DNA of 64,000 nucleotides from Streptomyces sp. NBRC 110028. GTDB lineage: Bacteria; Actinomycetota; Actinomycetes; Streptomycetales; Streptomycetaceae. Positions 16,788 to 25,810 of the stretch are shown here, piece after piece. Numbering within the stretch: the first letter of the stretch is position 1; every line of letters starts with the position of its first letter. The translations under genes were made by a program, and so were the position numbers. The notes under the pieces are model-generated. The model was not told the origin of the DNA. It saw nothing but the letters and a program-made list of their open reading frames with translations, and ran no database searches. The stretch is taken from positions 1-64,000 of the forward strand of contig NZ_BBUZ01000035.1 of the NCBI RefSeq assembly GCF_001417735.1. The letters are read 5' to 3'.

Positions 16788-17270
16788 GTGACGCCGGAGA
16801 GCGGCGACAGCCGGAAGACGGCACAGTTCGAGGCGGCCACGGGCGACGAAGCCCCCCTCGACGTGGACCCCAGGAAACGGGCGGCCGCGGTGCGGGCGGC
16901 GTACGACGGCCTGCTGGAGATCCGTCGGCTGATGAACACCACCGTCGACGACCCGCTCGCCACGCCCGCCGCCTGGGAGCGGCACCAGCCGGTCCGGGCC
17001 GTGGCCATCGCCCTGGAAGCGGCGGGCATCCCACCCTCGGCTGTCGGCCCCGACGGCCACCGGCCGGCGACGGGATACCGCTGCGCCGAGGCCGAGCGGG
17101 CGGGTGCGGTGCGGGTCGAGTGGCTGGGGCCACCGGGAAGTGGCGCCGCGTACGCGGCGGGTGAAGAGCTGGGCAACTGCGCTCGTGTGCTGCGCGGGCT
17201 GGGCTGGGAGGCCCTGGAGTACCGCGGCCGCGGCCGCCACCGCTATCTGGAGGTCGAGGCCCTTCCCTGA
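16788..17270 (+). CDS. Hypothetical protein
   Basis: The 160-residue protein starts at GTG 16788, preceded by GGGAGG with a 6-nt gap, 31 bp after the FGE-like gene, so the two may be co-transcribed. It shows a helical stretch DPRKRAAAVRAAYDGLLEIR, then RHQPVRAVAIALEAAGIP-like sequence, and ends with LRGLGWEALEYRGRGRHRYL. It has no signal peptide, membrane segment or Cys motif, and I do not recognise the family. Confidence 0.6.
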   Translation: MTPESGDSRKTAQFEAATGDEAPLDVDPRKRAAAVRAAYDGLLEIRRLMNTTVDDPLATPAAWERHQPVRAVAIALEAAGIPPSAVGPDGHRPATGYRCAEAERAGAVRVEWLGPPGSGAAYAAGEELGNCARVLRGLGWEALEYRGRGRHRYLEVEALP

Positions 17271-17420
17271 CGACGGTCGGCTCGGCTCAGGTCCTGGTTT
17301 CCCGTGCGGGGCACGTCCGCGGTGGCCAGGCTGGCGGTCGGGGCATGCGCGGCCGAGGCCCGTGGGCGCCGGGCGCAGCCACCGCACGCCCTGCGGGTGG
17401 ACGGTGGCGGCCCGGGCGAG

Positions 17421-17535
17421 TGGCGCCGTCGGGCCAGTCGACGGCGTCGACGGTGTAGCCCACCGATGCCGGATGGGCGGCCAGTTCGCCCAGGCCGCAG
17501 CCCACGTCGAGGGCCCGGCAACCCCCGGTGGGGCG
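17421..17535 (-). pseudogene. SAM-dependent methyltransferase remnant
   Basis: On the minus strand the segment reads GGCRALDVGCGLGELAAHPA, then GYTVDAVDW. This is the nucleotide-binding loop (DVGCGxG) and the following acidic strand of a class I methyltransferase. Upstream and downstream sequence in this frame loses protein character, and other frames are interrupted, so only this core is recognisable between 17271 and 17639. The rest of that 370-bp gap shows nothing else. Confidence 0.5.
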
Positions 17536-17639
17536 GGCTTGCCGGATGGCGGTCCATCGAGCGCGGCACCGCGGGTTTTCGCTGATCCAACCAGTCGGTA
17601 TGTTGCAAGTTCGCCGAACACACCTGTTGGGAGTGGACC

Positions 17640-18818
17640 ATGACGCAGCCGTCCGTGCCGCCCGTACCGCGTATCGAAGGCCACTGCGACCCGGGATTCG
17701 CCGCCGTGCGTGACGCTTTCGCGGCCAACTTCGCCGAGCGCGAGGAGCTGGGCGCGGCGGTGACCGTCCAGGTCGGCGGTCGGACCGTGGTGGATCTGTG
17801 GGGTGGCTGGGCGGACGCCGGGCGCGAACGGGTGTGGGAGCGGGACACCGTGGTGAACGTGTGGTCCACCACCAAGGGCGTGACGGCGCTGTGCGCGCAT
17901 CTGCTCGCGGACCGGGGGCTGCTGGACTTCGACGCCCCGGTGGCCTCGTACTGGCCGGAGTTCGCGGCAGCGGGCAAGGCGGCGCTGCCGGTGCGGCACT
18001 TGCTCTCGCACCGGGCGGGCCTGGCCGGGTTGCGGCAGAGGCACACCGTGGCCGATCTGTACGACTGGGAGAAGACCTGCGCACGGCTGGCCGCCACCGA
18101 GCCGTGGTGGGAGCCCGGCACGCGGTCGGGCTACCACGCCATGACATACGGCCACTTGGTGGGCGAGGTGATCCGGCGCGTCACCGGTGTACTGCCCGGT
18201 GAGTTTCTGCGGCAGGAGATCACCGGGCCGCTGGGGGTCGATTTCAGCATCGGCCTGCCGGAGAAGGAGGCCGGGCGGGCGGCCGAGCTGGTGCATCCGC
18301 CCACCGCCGCGTCGAGCGAACAGGCCGCGGTGTTCGCACAGTTGGAGCCGGTCGCGATCGCCGCGCTGGCCAACCCCCTCGTCGGGGCCGCCAAGGCCAA
18401 TACTCCGCAGTGGCGGGCCGCGCAGATCCCGGCCGCCAACGGCCACGGGACGGCCCGCGCGATCGCCACCCTCTACGGCGTCTACGCCCGCCATGGCCTG
18501 GCCGGGGACCATCGTGTGCTCTCGCCCGGGGCCGTCGAGCGGGCCCGTGAGGGGCAGGGGGCGTGCCGCGACCTGGTCCTGGGGCACGGCCTCCCCCACG
18601 ACATGGAGGCCGGGCTCGGTGTGTGGCTGAGCGGCCCCAACGGCTCGTACGGCCCCAACCACCGCGCCTTCGGCCACGACGGCTTCGGCGGTTCGTGCGG
18701 CCACGCCGACCCCGAGGCCCAGGTCAGCCTCGGTTATGTCATGAACCGCATGGGTCCGCACATCGCCGACGACCCCCGGAAGAAGGCCCTGATCGACGCG
18801 GTGTACACGGCGCTGTGA
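17640..18818 (+). CDS. Serine hydrolase, beta-lactamase/EstB-type esterase
   Basis: The 392-residue protein has the class C beta-lactamase/DD-peptidase fold. The nucleophile SxxK is in NVWSTTKGVTALCAHLLADR, the second motif region is GTRSGYHAMTYGHLVGEV, and the third is HDGFGGSCGHADPEAQVSLG. VRHLLSHRAGLAGL is the family's conserved segment. It has no signal peptide, so it is probably a cytoplasmic esterase or lactonase of the EstB kind rather than an antibiotic-degrading enzyme. It is transcribed alone. Confidence 0.87.
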   Translation: MTQPSVPPVPRIEGHCDPGFAAVRDAFAANFAEREELGAAVTVQVGGRTVVDLWGGWADAGRERVWERDTVVNVWSTTKGVTALCAHLLADRGLLDFDAPVASYWPEFAAAGKAALPVRHLLSHRAGLAGLRQRHTVADLYDWEKTCARLAATEPWWEPGTRSGYHAMTYGHLVGEVIRRVTGVLPGEFLRQEITGPLGVDFSIGLPEKEAGRAAELVHPPTAASSEQAAVFAQLEPVAIAALANPLVGAAKANTPQWRAAQIPAANGHGTARAIATLYGVYARHGLAGDHRVLSPGAVERAREGQGACRDLVLGHGLPHDMEAGLGVWLSGPNGSYGPNHRAFGHDGFGGSCGHADPEAQVSLGYVMNRMGPHIADDPRKKALIDAVYTAL

Positions 18819-18929
18819 GTGCGCCGTAGGAAACCGTTATCGGCGGGGGTGGTGTGGCTCCGTCCACCGGCCGGGCGGCCAGCGGCTCCTGGCGCGGCGC
18901 CCGGGGCCGGGACCGGCACCCTGCGGCGG

Positions 18930-20095
18930 ATGTCGGACATCTTCTCCAGCGGTGAGTTCGGCGGCATCGTCGAGGCGATCTGCGATCTGTACGCGATCAG
19001 CGGCAAGGCCCAGCACCTGGCGCCGGCCCGCCTGTTCGACCTCGACAGGCTCATCGACGCCTGCGCGGCCGGCGACGACATCCTGGACGGGCCGCACACC
19101 AACCAGCACATCCCGGTCTTCACCGGTCTGGCCCGGCTGTACGACGAGACGCGGGAGGAGCGCTGTCCCCGCGGCGAAGAACTTCTGGGACATGGTCGTG
19201 CCGGGCCGGATGTACGGGATCGGCGGCACCGGCAACCGGGAGTTCCGGGGCGCGCGCGGCCCCATCGCCAGGACCCTCGGCGACACCACCGCCGAGACCT
19301 GCTGCGCCTACAACATGCTCAAGCTGAGCAGGATGCTGTTCTTCCATGAGCAGAAGCCGTCGTACGGGGACTACTACGAGCGCGCCCTGTACCACCAGGT
19401 CCTCGGCTCCGAGCAGGACACGGCCGACGCGGAGAAGCCCCTCGTCACGTACTTCATCGGCCTGGTGCCGGGACATGTGCGCGACTACGCCACCAAGGCG
19501 GGCACGACCTGCTGCGAGGGCACCGGCATGGAGAGCGCCACCAAGTACCAGGACTGCGTGTACGTCAGGCGGGCCGACGGCACCGCCCTGTACGTCAACC
19601 TGTACAGCCCGTCCACCCTCACCCGGGCCGAGAAGGGCATCACCGTCACCCGGTCCACCGGCTGTCCGGCTCAGCAGAGCTCCACGCTCGTCATCCGGGG
19701 CCGCACCGCCCGCTTCGACCTGTGCTTGCGCGTGCCCGCGTGGGCGACGAGCGGTTTCCGGGTGACGGTCAACGGCAAGCCGGTGAAGGGGCCCTGGTCC
19801 CCCGGCGGTTACGCCTCGGTGTCCCGCACCTGGCGGGACGGGGACACCGTCCGGGTGCTCATCCGGTTCCGGCTGCGGGTGGAGAAGACGCCCGACGGCA
19901 TCGAGTTCGCCCCGTTCTCCGAAGGGACCGAGGAGCCCGCGCACGCCTGCTTCACCGGAGCGAGGGCGCGCTGGTCCAGCACGTCCGGTCCACCGTGGCC
20001 GCCTGGGTGGCCGCGGGACTGCTCGGCGCGGCGGACGGCCGGGGCGTGGTCGCCGCGGCGAAGAAGGCGGCTGCGTATCCTGAGCGGCCCCGGGC
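18930..20095 (+). pseudogene. GH127 (beta-L-arabinofuranosidase, DUF1680) pseudogene
   Basis: Fragments of one GH127 protein appear in successive frames. The first frame has GGIVEAICDLYAISGKAQHL and DGPHTNQHIPVFTGLARLYD up to about 19160. A frame change is followed by AAKNFWDMVVPGRMYGIGGT, TAETCCAYNMLKLSRMLFFH and CCEGTGMESATKYQDCVYV (the Cys-rich metal and catalytic region). Then RVEKTPD runs straight into EFAPFSEGTEEPAHACF, skipping residues expected between. A second frame change at about 19955 leads to HRSEGALVQHVRSTVAAW. The N-terminus is missing. With two frameshifts and deletions at both ends, the gene is dead. Confidence 0.75.
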
Positions 20096-20227
20096 GCGGG
20101 CACTTGGCGCGAGCCCGGCGCCCGCGCGCCCTGCCTCAAGACGGCTGTCCGCGGCTATGGTGAGCGGGGTTCGAGGGGCATGGGCCCGGCGGGGGAAGCG
20201 CGTCGGCGCTGGTGAGGGAGGGCTGCT

Positions 20228-23200
20228 GTGGACGGCGGCACGGTGGGGCTCCGGATCGCATCGGCAGTGGTCGTGCCGGTGGTCAAACGACTGCTGGTGC
20301 CGCCCGCGAGCGCGCCGGCGGCCGAGTTCGGCGAGCGCCCGGTCCCGATCCGCCGGCTGGTGTCCTTCGCCAAGGAGCACCGCACGCTGACCGAGGACGA
20401 TCTGCACAAGCTCGCCCGGGAGCTGGTCCGCCGCGCGGTACGGGCCGCAGGTCCCCACGATCCGCCGATCGGCGCGGACGAGCACGACTCCGTCGGGCAG
20501 GCGCTGACCCGCACCCTGCACGCGCTCGGCGATCTCGACATGGACGACGTCCACGCCTTCGCGCTCGGCCCCGAGCGGCTGGCCGCCGAGCTGTCCCGGA
20601 GCGCGGGGCCCGACACCCGCAGGCTCCTCAGCGACGACGCCGCCCGCTTCCACGACCGGCTCCTGGAGACGGCGTGCGTGCACCTCATGCGCTTCTTCAG
20701 CCAGCGGCCCGGTTTCGCGGCCCGAGCCCAGATCGAGCTGAGCCGCGAGATCCGGGAGCAGAGCGAGAAATTGGACAGGATCCTGCGGCGGCTGCCCGAC
20801 ATCAGCCGCCAGGACGCGGAGTTCGAGGAGGAGTACGCGCGCTACGTCGTCGAGTGCCACGGCCGGCTCACGATCTACGGCGTCGACCTGCGCGAACCGG
20901 ACGGCCAGGACTGGCCGCTGGAGACCGCGTACCTGAGCCTGGAGGCCAGGCCGTACCGCGAGGGCACCGATCCGGTCCCGGTGGTGAACGGCGAGCCGGG
21001 CGCCGACCGGGAGGCGGAGGCCGAGCGGGCCGCGGGCCCGGCCGAGGGGGTCTTCGCCCGCCATGAGCGGGTGCTCCTGCACGGGGTCGCGGGCACCGGC
21101 AAGACGACCCTGGTGCAGTGGCTGGCCCTCGCCACGGCGCAGCAGGACCGGGTGCCCGGCGGGCTGACGCAGCTGTTCGGACGCGTCCCGTTCGTCCTGC
21201 CGCTGCGCACCCTGGCCCGCAAGGACGCCGAACTGCCCATGCCCGAGGACTTCCTTCGCTGGATCGGCTGCCCGCTGGTGGGCACCGAACCGGACGGATG
21301 GGCGGCGCGGGTGCTGCAGCACGGGCGCGGCGTGCTGCTGATCGACGGGGCCGACGAGATCCCGAAGGAAGACCGGACCCGCACTCGAGCCTGGCTCAAG
21401 AAGCTGCTGGCCGTCTTCCCCGGCAATCTGTGGCTGCTCACCTCCCGTCCCTCGGCCCTGGAGCGGGGCTGGCTGGCGCGCGACGGCTTCCAGGAGTTCA
21501 CGCTCGCCGCGATGCGGCCCGCCGACATGAAGCAGTTCATCCGGCGCTGGCACGCGGCGGCCGGGGCGTCGCAGGAGCTGGCAGAGACGCTGACGCTGTC
21601 GCTGCGCAGCAGCCCCGAGCTGAGCCGGCTGGCGACCAACCCGCTGATGTGCGGCCTGATCTGCGCCCTGCACCGGGAGCGCCGCGGCTTTCTGCCGCAG
21701 GGCCGCGCCGCCCTGTACGAGGCGGCGCTCTCGATGCTCCTGGAGCGGCGCGATCTGGAGCGCGAGGTGTACGGCCGCAGCCGCCCGGCGCTGGACCAGC
21801 GGTCGGCGACGGAACCGCTGCAGAAGCTGGCGTACTGGCTGATCCGCAACGAGCGGACGCAGCTGGACCGGCCGGACGCGGTGGACGTGGTGCGGCGGCT
21901 GCAGCCCTCGGTGCCCCGTCTGGCGGAAGTGGGGACGGCGGAGGAAGCTTTGCAGTATCTGCTGGAGCGTTCCGGTCTGTTGCGGGAACCCGCCACGGGT
22001 GCGGTGAACTTCATTCACCGGACTTTTCAGGATTTCCTGGGCGCCAGGGCCGTACTGGAAGAGCGCGACATGGGCATGCTGGTGAACAACGCGCACTTGG
22101 ACCAGTGGGAGGACGTGGTTCAGATGGCCGTCGCACAGGCCCGCCACCAGGAGCGCGCCGATCTGCTGACCCGCCTTCGCGAGCGGGGCGACCGGGAGCA
22201 GGACGCGGCGGTGCGGGCGCGCCTGCGGCTCCTCGCGCTCGCCTCCCTCGAACAGGCCACCCGCCTGGAGCCGACGGTGCGCGAGGCGATCGAGGACCGG
22301 GCCGCGCGGCTGCTCCCGCCGCGCAGCCTGCGGGAGGCCAGGTCACTGGCGCAGACGGGCCCGCTGCTGCTCGGCCTGCTGCCCGCCGCGAAGGATCTGG
22401 AGGGCGACGAGGAGCTGGCCACCGTCCACGCGATATGCCAGATCGGCGGGGACGCGGCCATCCCCAGGCTCCGGGAGTTCCTGCGCACCGGCCAGCCCGC
22501 GGTGCGCGCTCAGCTCCTCGCCCACTGGGACCGGTTCGACACGACGGCGTACGCCGAGGAAATCGTGCGCCCCCTCCTCGACATCGCCCCCGAGGAGATC
22601 GTCACGGTGCGCTCGCACGCCGAGCTGGACGCCCTGCGCACCATGTCCGGGTATCAGCGCGTGGGACTGCACGGGGATTTCGGCCCCGACGAGATCAGCG
22701 CCGCGCTCGATCCGCGGCGGCTGCGCGAGCTGCGTCTGCGCAACTCCCTCCAGCTGGAGGATCTCGGTCTGCTCTCCGCCTACCCCGAGCTGGAGACGCT
22801 CGCCCTGCAGGGGTGCCGGAACGTCAAGGACCCGGCGCCGCTGACCCGGCTGCCGCGGCTGCGGAGGCTGGAGCTGCGGGACCTCCCCCAGTTCGAGACC
22901 CTGCTGAAGCTGGCCGGCTGCCCCCGGCTGGAGGGGCTTCTCGTCGGGCCGGAGGTGCCCTGGCGCGGTCTGTCCGACCTGCCGCGCGCCGCCGAGCTGC
23001 GGCTGCTGGCGCTGCCGTCGGCGGCGGCCCAGCTCACGGGCATCGTGGCGTGCCGGGGGCTTGAGGAACTGCGGCTGCAGGACGCCAGCGAGCGGCTGAC
23101 GCCGGACGAGTGGGGCTCCCTCCTCGCCGAGCTGCCGCATCTGCGCAAGCTGACGCTGTCCCCGCAGCAGCTGAGCATGCTGCTGTTCGCCCCGCGCACC

Positions 23201-23446
23201 GAGATCCCCCAGGTCACCCACCTGGATGTGTGGGCCAGGGCGGGGGACGCGGTTCCACTGCGGCGGATCGCCCGGCGCCTCCCGGGCCTGGAGGAGGTCC
23301 ATCTGTCGCAGGTCGCGGAGCTCGATCTCGCCTCCCTCGCCGGGCTCCCCCGGCTGCGCCGGGTACGGCTCGTCTACCCCGGCGAGATCCGCGGGGCGGA
23401 CTCGCTTCCCGACAGTGTCGAACTGGATATCTATCCGCACCCCTGA
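20228..23446 (+). CDS. NACHT ATPase with leucine-rich repeats (NLR-like)
   Basis: The 1072-residue protein starts at GTG 20228, after GGGAGGG. Residues 1-250 form a helical N-terminal region with a short hydrophobic beginning (IASAVVVPVVKRLLV). The NACHT domain follows: Walker A GVAGTGKTT (about 285-293), Walker B VLLIDGADEI (about 368-378), a sensor LLTSRPSA, then the winged-helix end GAVNFIHRTFQDFLGARAVL. A helical repeat region precedes C-terminal LRR-like repeats (about 830-1060), such as LRRLELRDLPQFETLLKLAG and LRRVRLVYPGEI. Bacterial NACHT proteins of this plan include anti-phage STAND NTPases. No fused effector is recognisable; the N-terminal region may act at the membrane. Confidence 0.88.
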   Translation: MDGGTVGLRIASAVVVPVVKRLLVPPASAPAAEFGERPVPIRRLVSFAKEHRTLTEDDLHKLARELVRRAVRAAGPHDPPIGADEHDSVGQALTRTLHALGDLDMDDVHAFALGPERLAAELSRSAGPDTRRLLSDDAARFHDRLLETACVHLMRFFSQRPGFAARAQIELSREIREQSEKLDRILRRLPDISRQDAEFEEEYARYVVECHGRLTIYGVDLREPDGQDWPLETAYLSLEARPYREGTDPVPVVNGEPGADREAEAERAAGPAEGVFARHERVLLHGVAGTGKTTLVQWLALATAQQDRVPGGLTQLFGRVPFVLPLRTLARKDAELPMPEDFLRWIGCPLVGTEPDGWAARVLQHGRGVLLIDGADEIPKEDRTRTRAWLKKLLAVFPGNLWLLTSRPSALERGWLARDGFQEFTLAAMRPADMKQFIRRWHAAAGASQELAETLTLSLRSSPELSRLATNPLMCGLICALHRERRGFLPQGRAALYEAALSMLLERRDLEREVYGRSRPALDQRSATEPLQKLAYWLIRNERTQLDRPDAVDVVRRLQPSVPRLAEVGTAEEALQYLLERSGLLREPATGAVNFIHRTFQDFLGARAVLEERDMGMLVNNAHLDQWEDVVQMAVAQARHQERADLLTRLRERGDREQDAAVRARLRLLALASLEQATRLEPTVREAIEDRAARLLPPRSLREARSLAQTGPLLLGLLPAAKDLEGDEELATVHAICQIGGDAAIPRLREFLRTGQPAVRAQLLAHWDRFDTTAYAEEIVRPLLDIAPEEIVTVRSHAELDALRTMSGYQRVGLHGDFGPDEISAALDPRRLRELRLRNSLQLEDLGLLSAYPELETLALQGCRNVKDPAPLTRLPRLRRLELRDLPQFETLLKLAGCPRLEGLLVGPEVPWRGLSDLPRAAELRLLALPSAAAQLTGIVACRGLEELRLQDASERLTPDEWGSLLAELPHLRKLTLSPQQLSMLLFAPRTEIPQVTHLDVWARAGDAVPLRRIARRLPGLEEVHLSQVAELDLASLAGLPRLRRVRLVYPGEIRGADSLPDSVELDIYPHP

Positions 23447-23683
23447 CACCCGGCGCCACGCCGTACCCGTGTTCGACACCGGGGTCACGCTGGGGCCATC
23501 GCGTACGTGATTCCGCCTTCACCTGGTGTGATGTTCCCACAACGGGTAAATTCTCTGTTTACAGGCGTAGTTGGTACGGATGTCAGCGGCTGATGTCTCG
23601 GGGGAGCGGTGCCGCCCGCCTCCTAAAGTTGTGGCCGCCGGCAGCGTTGAGCACGTTGGGCAACGAAGGCGGGACACAGCCAG

Positions 23684-25804
23684 ATGCGCGTATCGGAAGG
23701 GTCACCGCTCTATGGCCGGGACCCCCTGCTGCGCTCGCTGGTCCCCCGGCTCACGGGCCTGACCCTCGACGAGCGGTCCCGCACGCCCCGGGAGCACCAG
23801 GGCGATCTGCCCGTCGTGCTGGTGACGGGATACCACGGCATCGGGCGCAGTGCCGTCCTGGCGGAACTGGCCGCGCGCTACCGGGACCGGCTGCCGCTCG
23901 CCCACGTACGGGTCGTCGCCGGCGAAACCGCCGTCTTCCGGCCGGCCCCGGCCGACGGCGGGACGCCCACCGCCTCCACCCTGGTCGAGATCCTGGCGGA
24001 GCTGGTGTGCGGGCTCGCGCCGGGCCTGCGCCGCCGCTTCCCCGTCCTGGTGCCGGGCCTGTTCGCCGTCTCCGGCTGGCACCACGGCAACGCCGAGCAG
24101 CGGGACGCGGCGTGTCTGCGGTTCGCCCGGCTGCTGCACGCCTGCCGCCTCAGCGGCGGGGACGAGAACACGCTGCGGCACGCCTGGGCCACCGCCGTCG
24201 AAGGCCGTCTGGACACCCGCGACGCGGACACCGGCGACGCGGACACCGGCGCGGCGTACGCGGAGTCCGGCCAGGCGGACCCGTGGGATCTGCCGGCCCC
24301 CTCCCGCCGGGACGCCATCACCGCCGCCGTGGTGGCCGAGTACGCCGAGCGGCACCAGCCGGACGCGGCCCGCGAGTGGTACCGGCGGCGCTTCCCCCGG
24401 GGCGCGGAGGGCCAGGATCCGCTGGTGCTGCTCGGGCAGTGGTTCCAGCAGGGCGGCGACTACCGGCACGCGGCCGAGCAGAGTCTGATGGCCGCCTTCC
24501 TGCACGATGTGGCCGCCTCCTACGGCAGGCTGCAGCGGTGGAACCGGGAGCCGTGGCCGCTCGTCCTGCTCGACGACGTACACCACCCGCCGGGGCAGGC
24601 CTTCCTCGATCTGCTCCTGGAGCACCGGGCCAGTCCTGCGCGCCCCGACCACGAGGAGCTGGTCGTCGTGGCCACCCGGCTCGGCGGTCTGCCGGAGGAG
24701 GCGTCCGCCGCGGTCCGCCGCAACCTTCCCGACCTGGTGAAGTCCTCCGGCTGGGAGCGCAAGGGGCTCAGCCCCTCCGCCGGGCTGCTCGCCGTCCCCC
24801 TCACCCCGCTGAGCCGGGACGACATCCTGCCGATGCTGGTGCCGAACCGGCCCGCCCGGCCGCTCCACCCCTATCTGGCCTCGGCCGTGCACTCCCTCAC
24901 CGGCGGGCATCCCGCGGTGACCACCGTGCTGTGCGGGGCGGTGCTGGACGCCACCGAGAAGGGCGGCAGCGTGGGCCCCCGGGACCTTCTGCAGCTGCGG
25001 GCCGGGGACGGGCGCCCGGTCACCGAAGCGCTCCTGGAGCGGCTGCTTCCGGACCGGCGCCAGCGCGACCGGTTGACCCTGCTGTCGCTCGCCCGCGACA
25101 GCACCGCGGCCGAGGCACTGGCCGACCATCTGCGCCTCCAGGGTCCCGATCAGCTGCCCGCCAACTCCGCCGCCGACTACCTCGAAGAGCAGCAGTGGCA
25201 GCAGCTCACCCCGCCGGACGAGCCGCTGGTCACCGATCCGCTGCTGCGGACCCTGCTGGTGCACGAGGCGCGCCGCACCTCACGGGCGGCCGAGGACGGC
25301 CGTGGCTGGCAGGACATCCACCGCTTCCTGCGGATGCACCACGCCCAGCGCGGTGAGAGCGGGGAGGCGGACGCCCTGCGGCACACGCTCGCCGCCGGGA
25401 ACGCCGAGGCCGTGGTGGCCATGCTGGCGGAGGAGTTCCAGTCGGAGCAGGATGAACACGCCGCCGCGCACTGGCTGCTGTGCCTGCGGTACGCCGCCAC
25501 CGCGCCCACCCCGCCCGCCGGGGAGTGGACCGACGAACGTATGCAGGTCGCCCTCGGCGCGCACGACGGCCGGTACGCGGGGCTGCACGAGATCGAGCGC
25601 TGCGTCAACCGGCTGCTGCACGCCCTGTGGCACGTGTCCGAACCGCACGCCGAACCCGACCCCGACATGTGCAAGGCCGTCGGCGAAGAGCTGGCCTACC
25701 TCTCACCGCGGCACCCGTCCTGGCACGCCGTCCTGGGCCAGGCCGCCCGCAGCTGGCCCGCGGCGGCGCGGAAGAAGCGCCCCTTCCCCATCACCGGTCA
25801 GTGA
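23684..25804 (+). CDS. STAND/AAA-type ATPase with degenerate P-loop
   Basis: The 706-residue protein opens with LYGRDPLLRSLVPRL, a typical STAND beginning (x-G-R-x-x-x-L). Its P-loop is VTGYHGIGRSAVLAELA (about residues 44-60), with Arg in place of the invariant Lys. The Walker B WPLVLLDDVHHPP is intact at about 289-301. HPYLASAVHSLTGGHPAVTT resembles the GxP motif. The C-terminal half is helical without identifiable repeats. A short acidic duplication (DADTG twice) lies near residue 182. The gene ends 6 bp before a membrane receptor-like gene, so the two are almost certainly one operon. Nucleotide binding without hydrolysis is possible. Confidence 0.65.
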   Translation: MRVSEGSPLYGRDPLLRSLVPRLTGLTLDERSRTPREHQGDLPVVLVTGYHGIGRSAVLAELAARYRDRLPLAHVRVVAGETAVFRPAPADGGTPTASTLVEILAELVCGLAPGLRRRFPVLVPGLFAVSGWHHGNAEQRDAACLRFARLLHACRLSGGDENTLRHAWATAVEGRLDTRDADTGDADTGAAYAESGQADPWDLPAPSRRDAITAAVVAEYAERHQPDAAREWYRRRFPRGAEGQDPLVLLGQWFQQGGDYRHAAEQSLMAAFLHDVAASYGRLQRWNREPWPLVLLDDVHHPPGQAFLDLLLEHRASPARPDHEELVVVATRLGGLPEEASAAVRRNLPDLVKSSGWERKGLSPSAGLLAVPLTPLSRDDILPMLVPNRPARPLHPYLASAVHSLTGGHPAVTTVLCGAVLDATEKGGSVGPRDLLQLRAGDGRPVTEALLERLLPDRRQRDRLTLLSLARDSTAAEALADHLRLQGPDQLPANSAADYLEEQQWQQLTPPDEPLVTDPLLRTLLVHEARRTSRAAEDGRGWQDIHRFLRMHHAQRGESGEADALRHTLAAGNAEAVVAMLAEEFQSEQDEHAAAHWLLCLRYAATAPTPPAGEWTDERMQVALGAHDGRYAGLHEIERCVNRLLHALWHVSEPHAEPDPDMCKAVGEELAYLSPRHPSWHAVLGQAARSWPAAARKKRPFPITGQ

Positions 25805-25810
25805 GGAAGC

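Noticed and set aside
24219..24260. Two tandem copies of a 15-bp GACGCGGACACCGGC unit
   Set aside because: It is only a short acidic linker duplication in the STAND ATPase gene; too small to call a repeat element.
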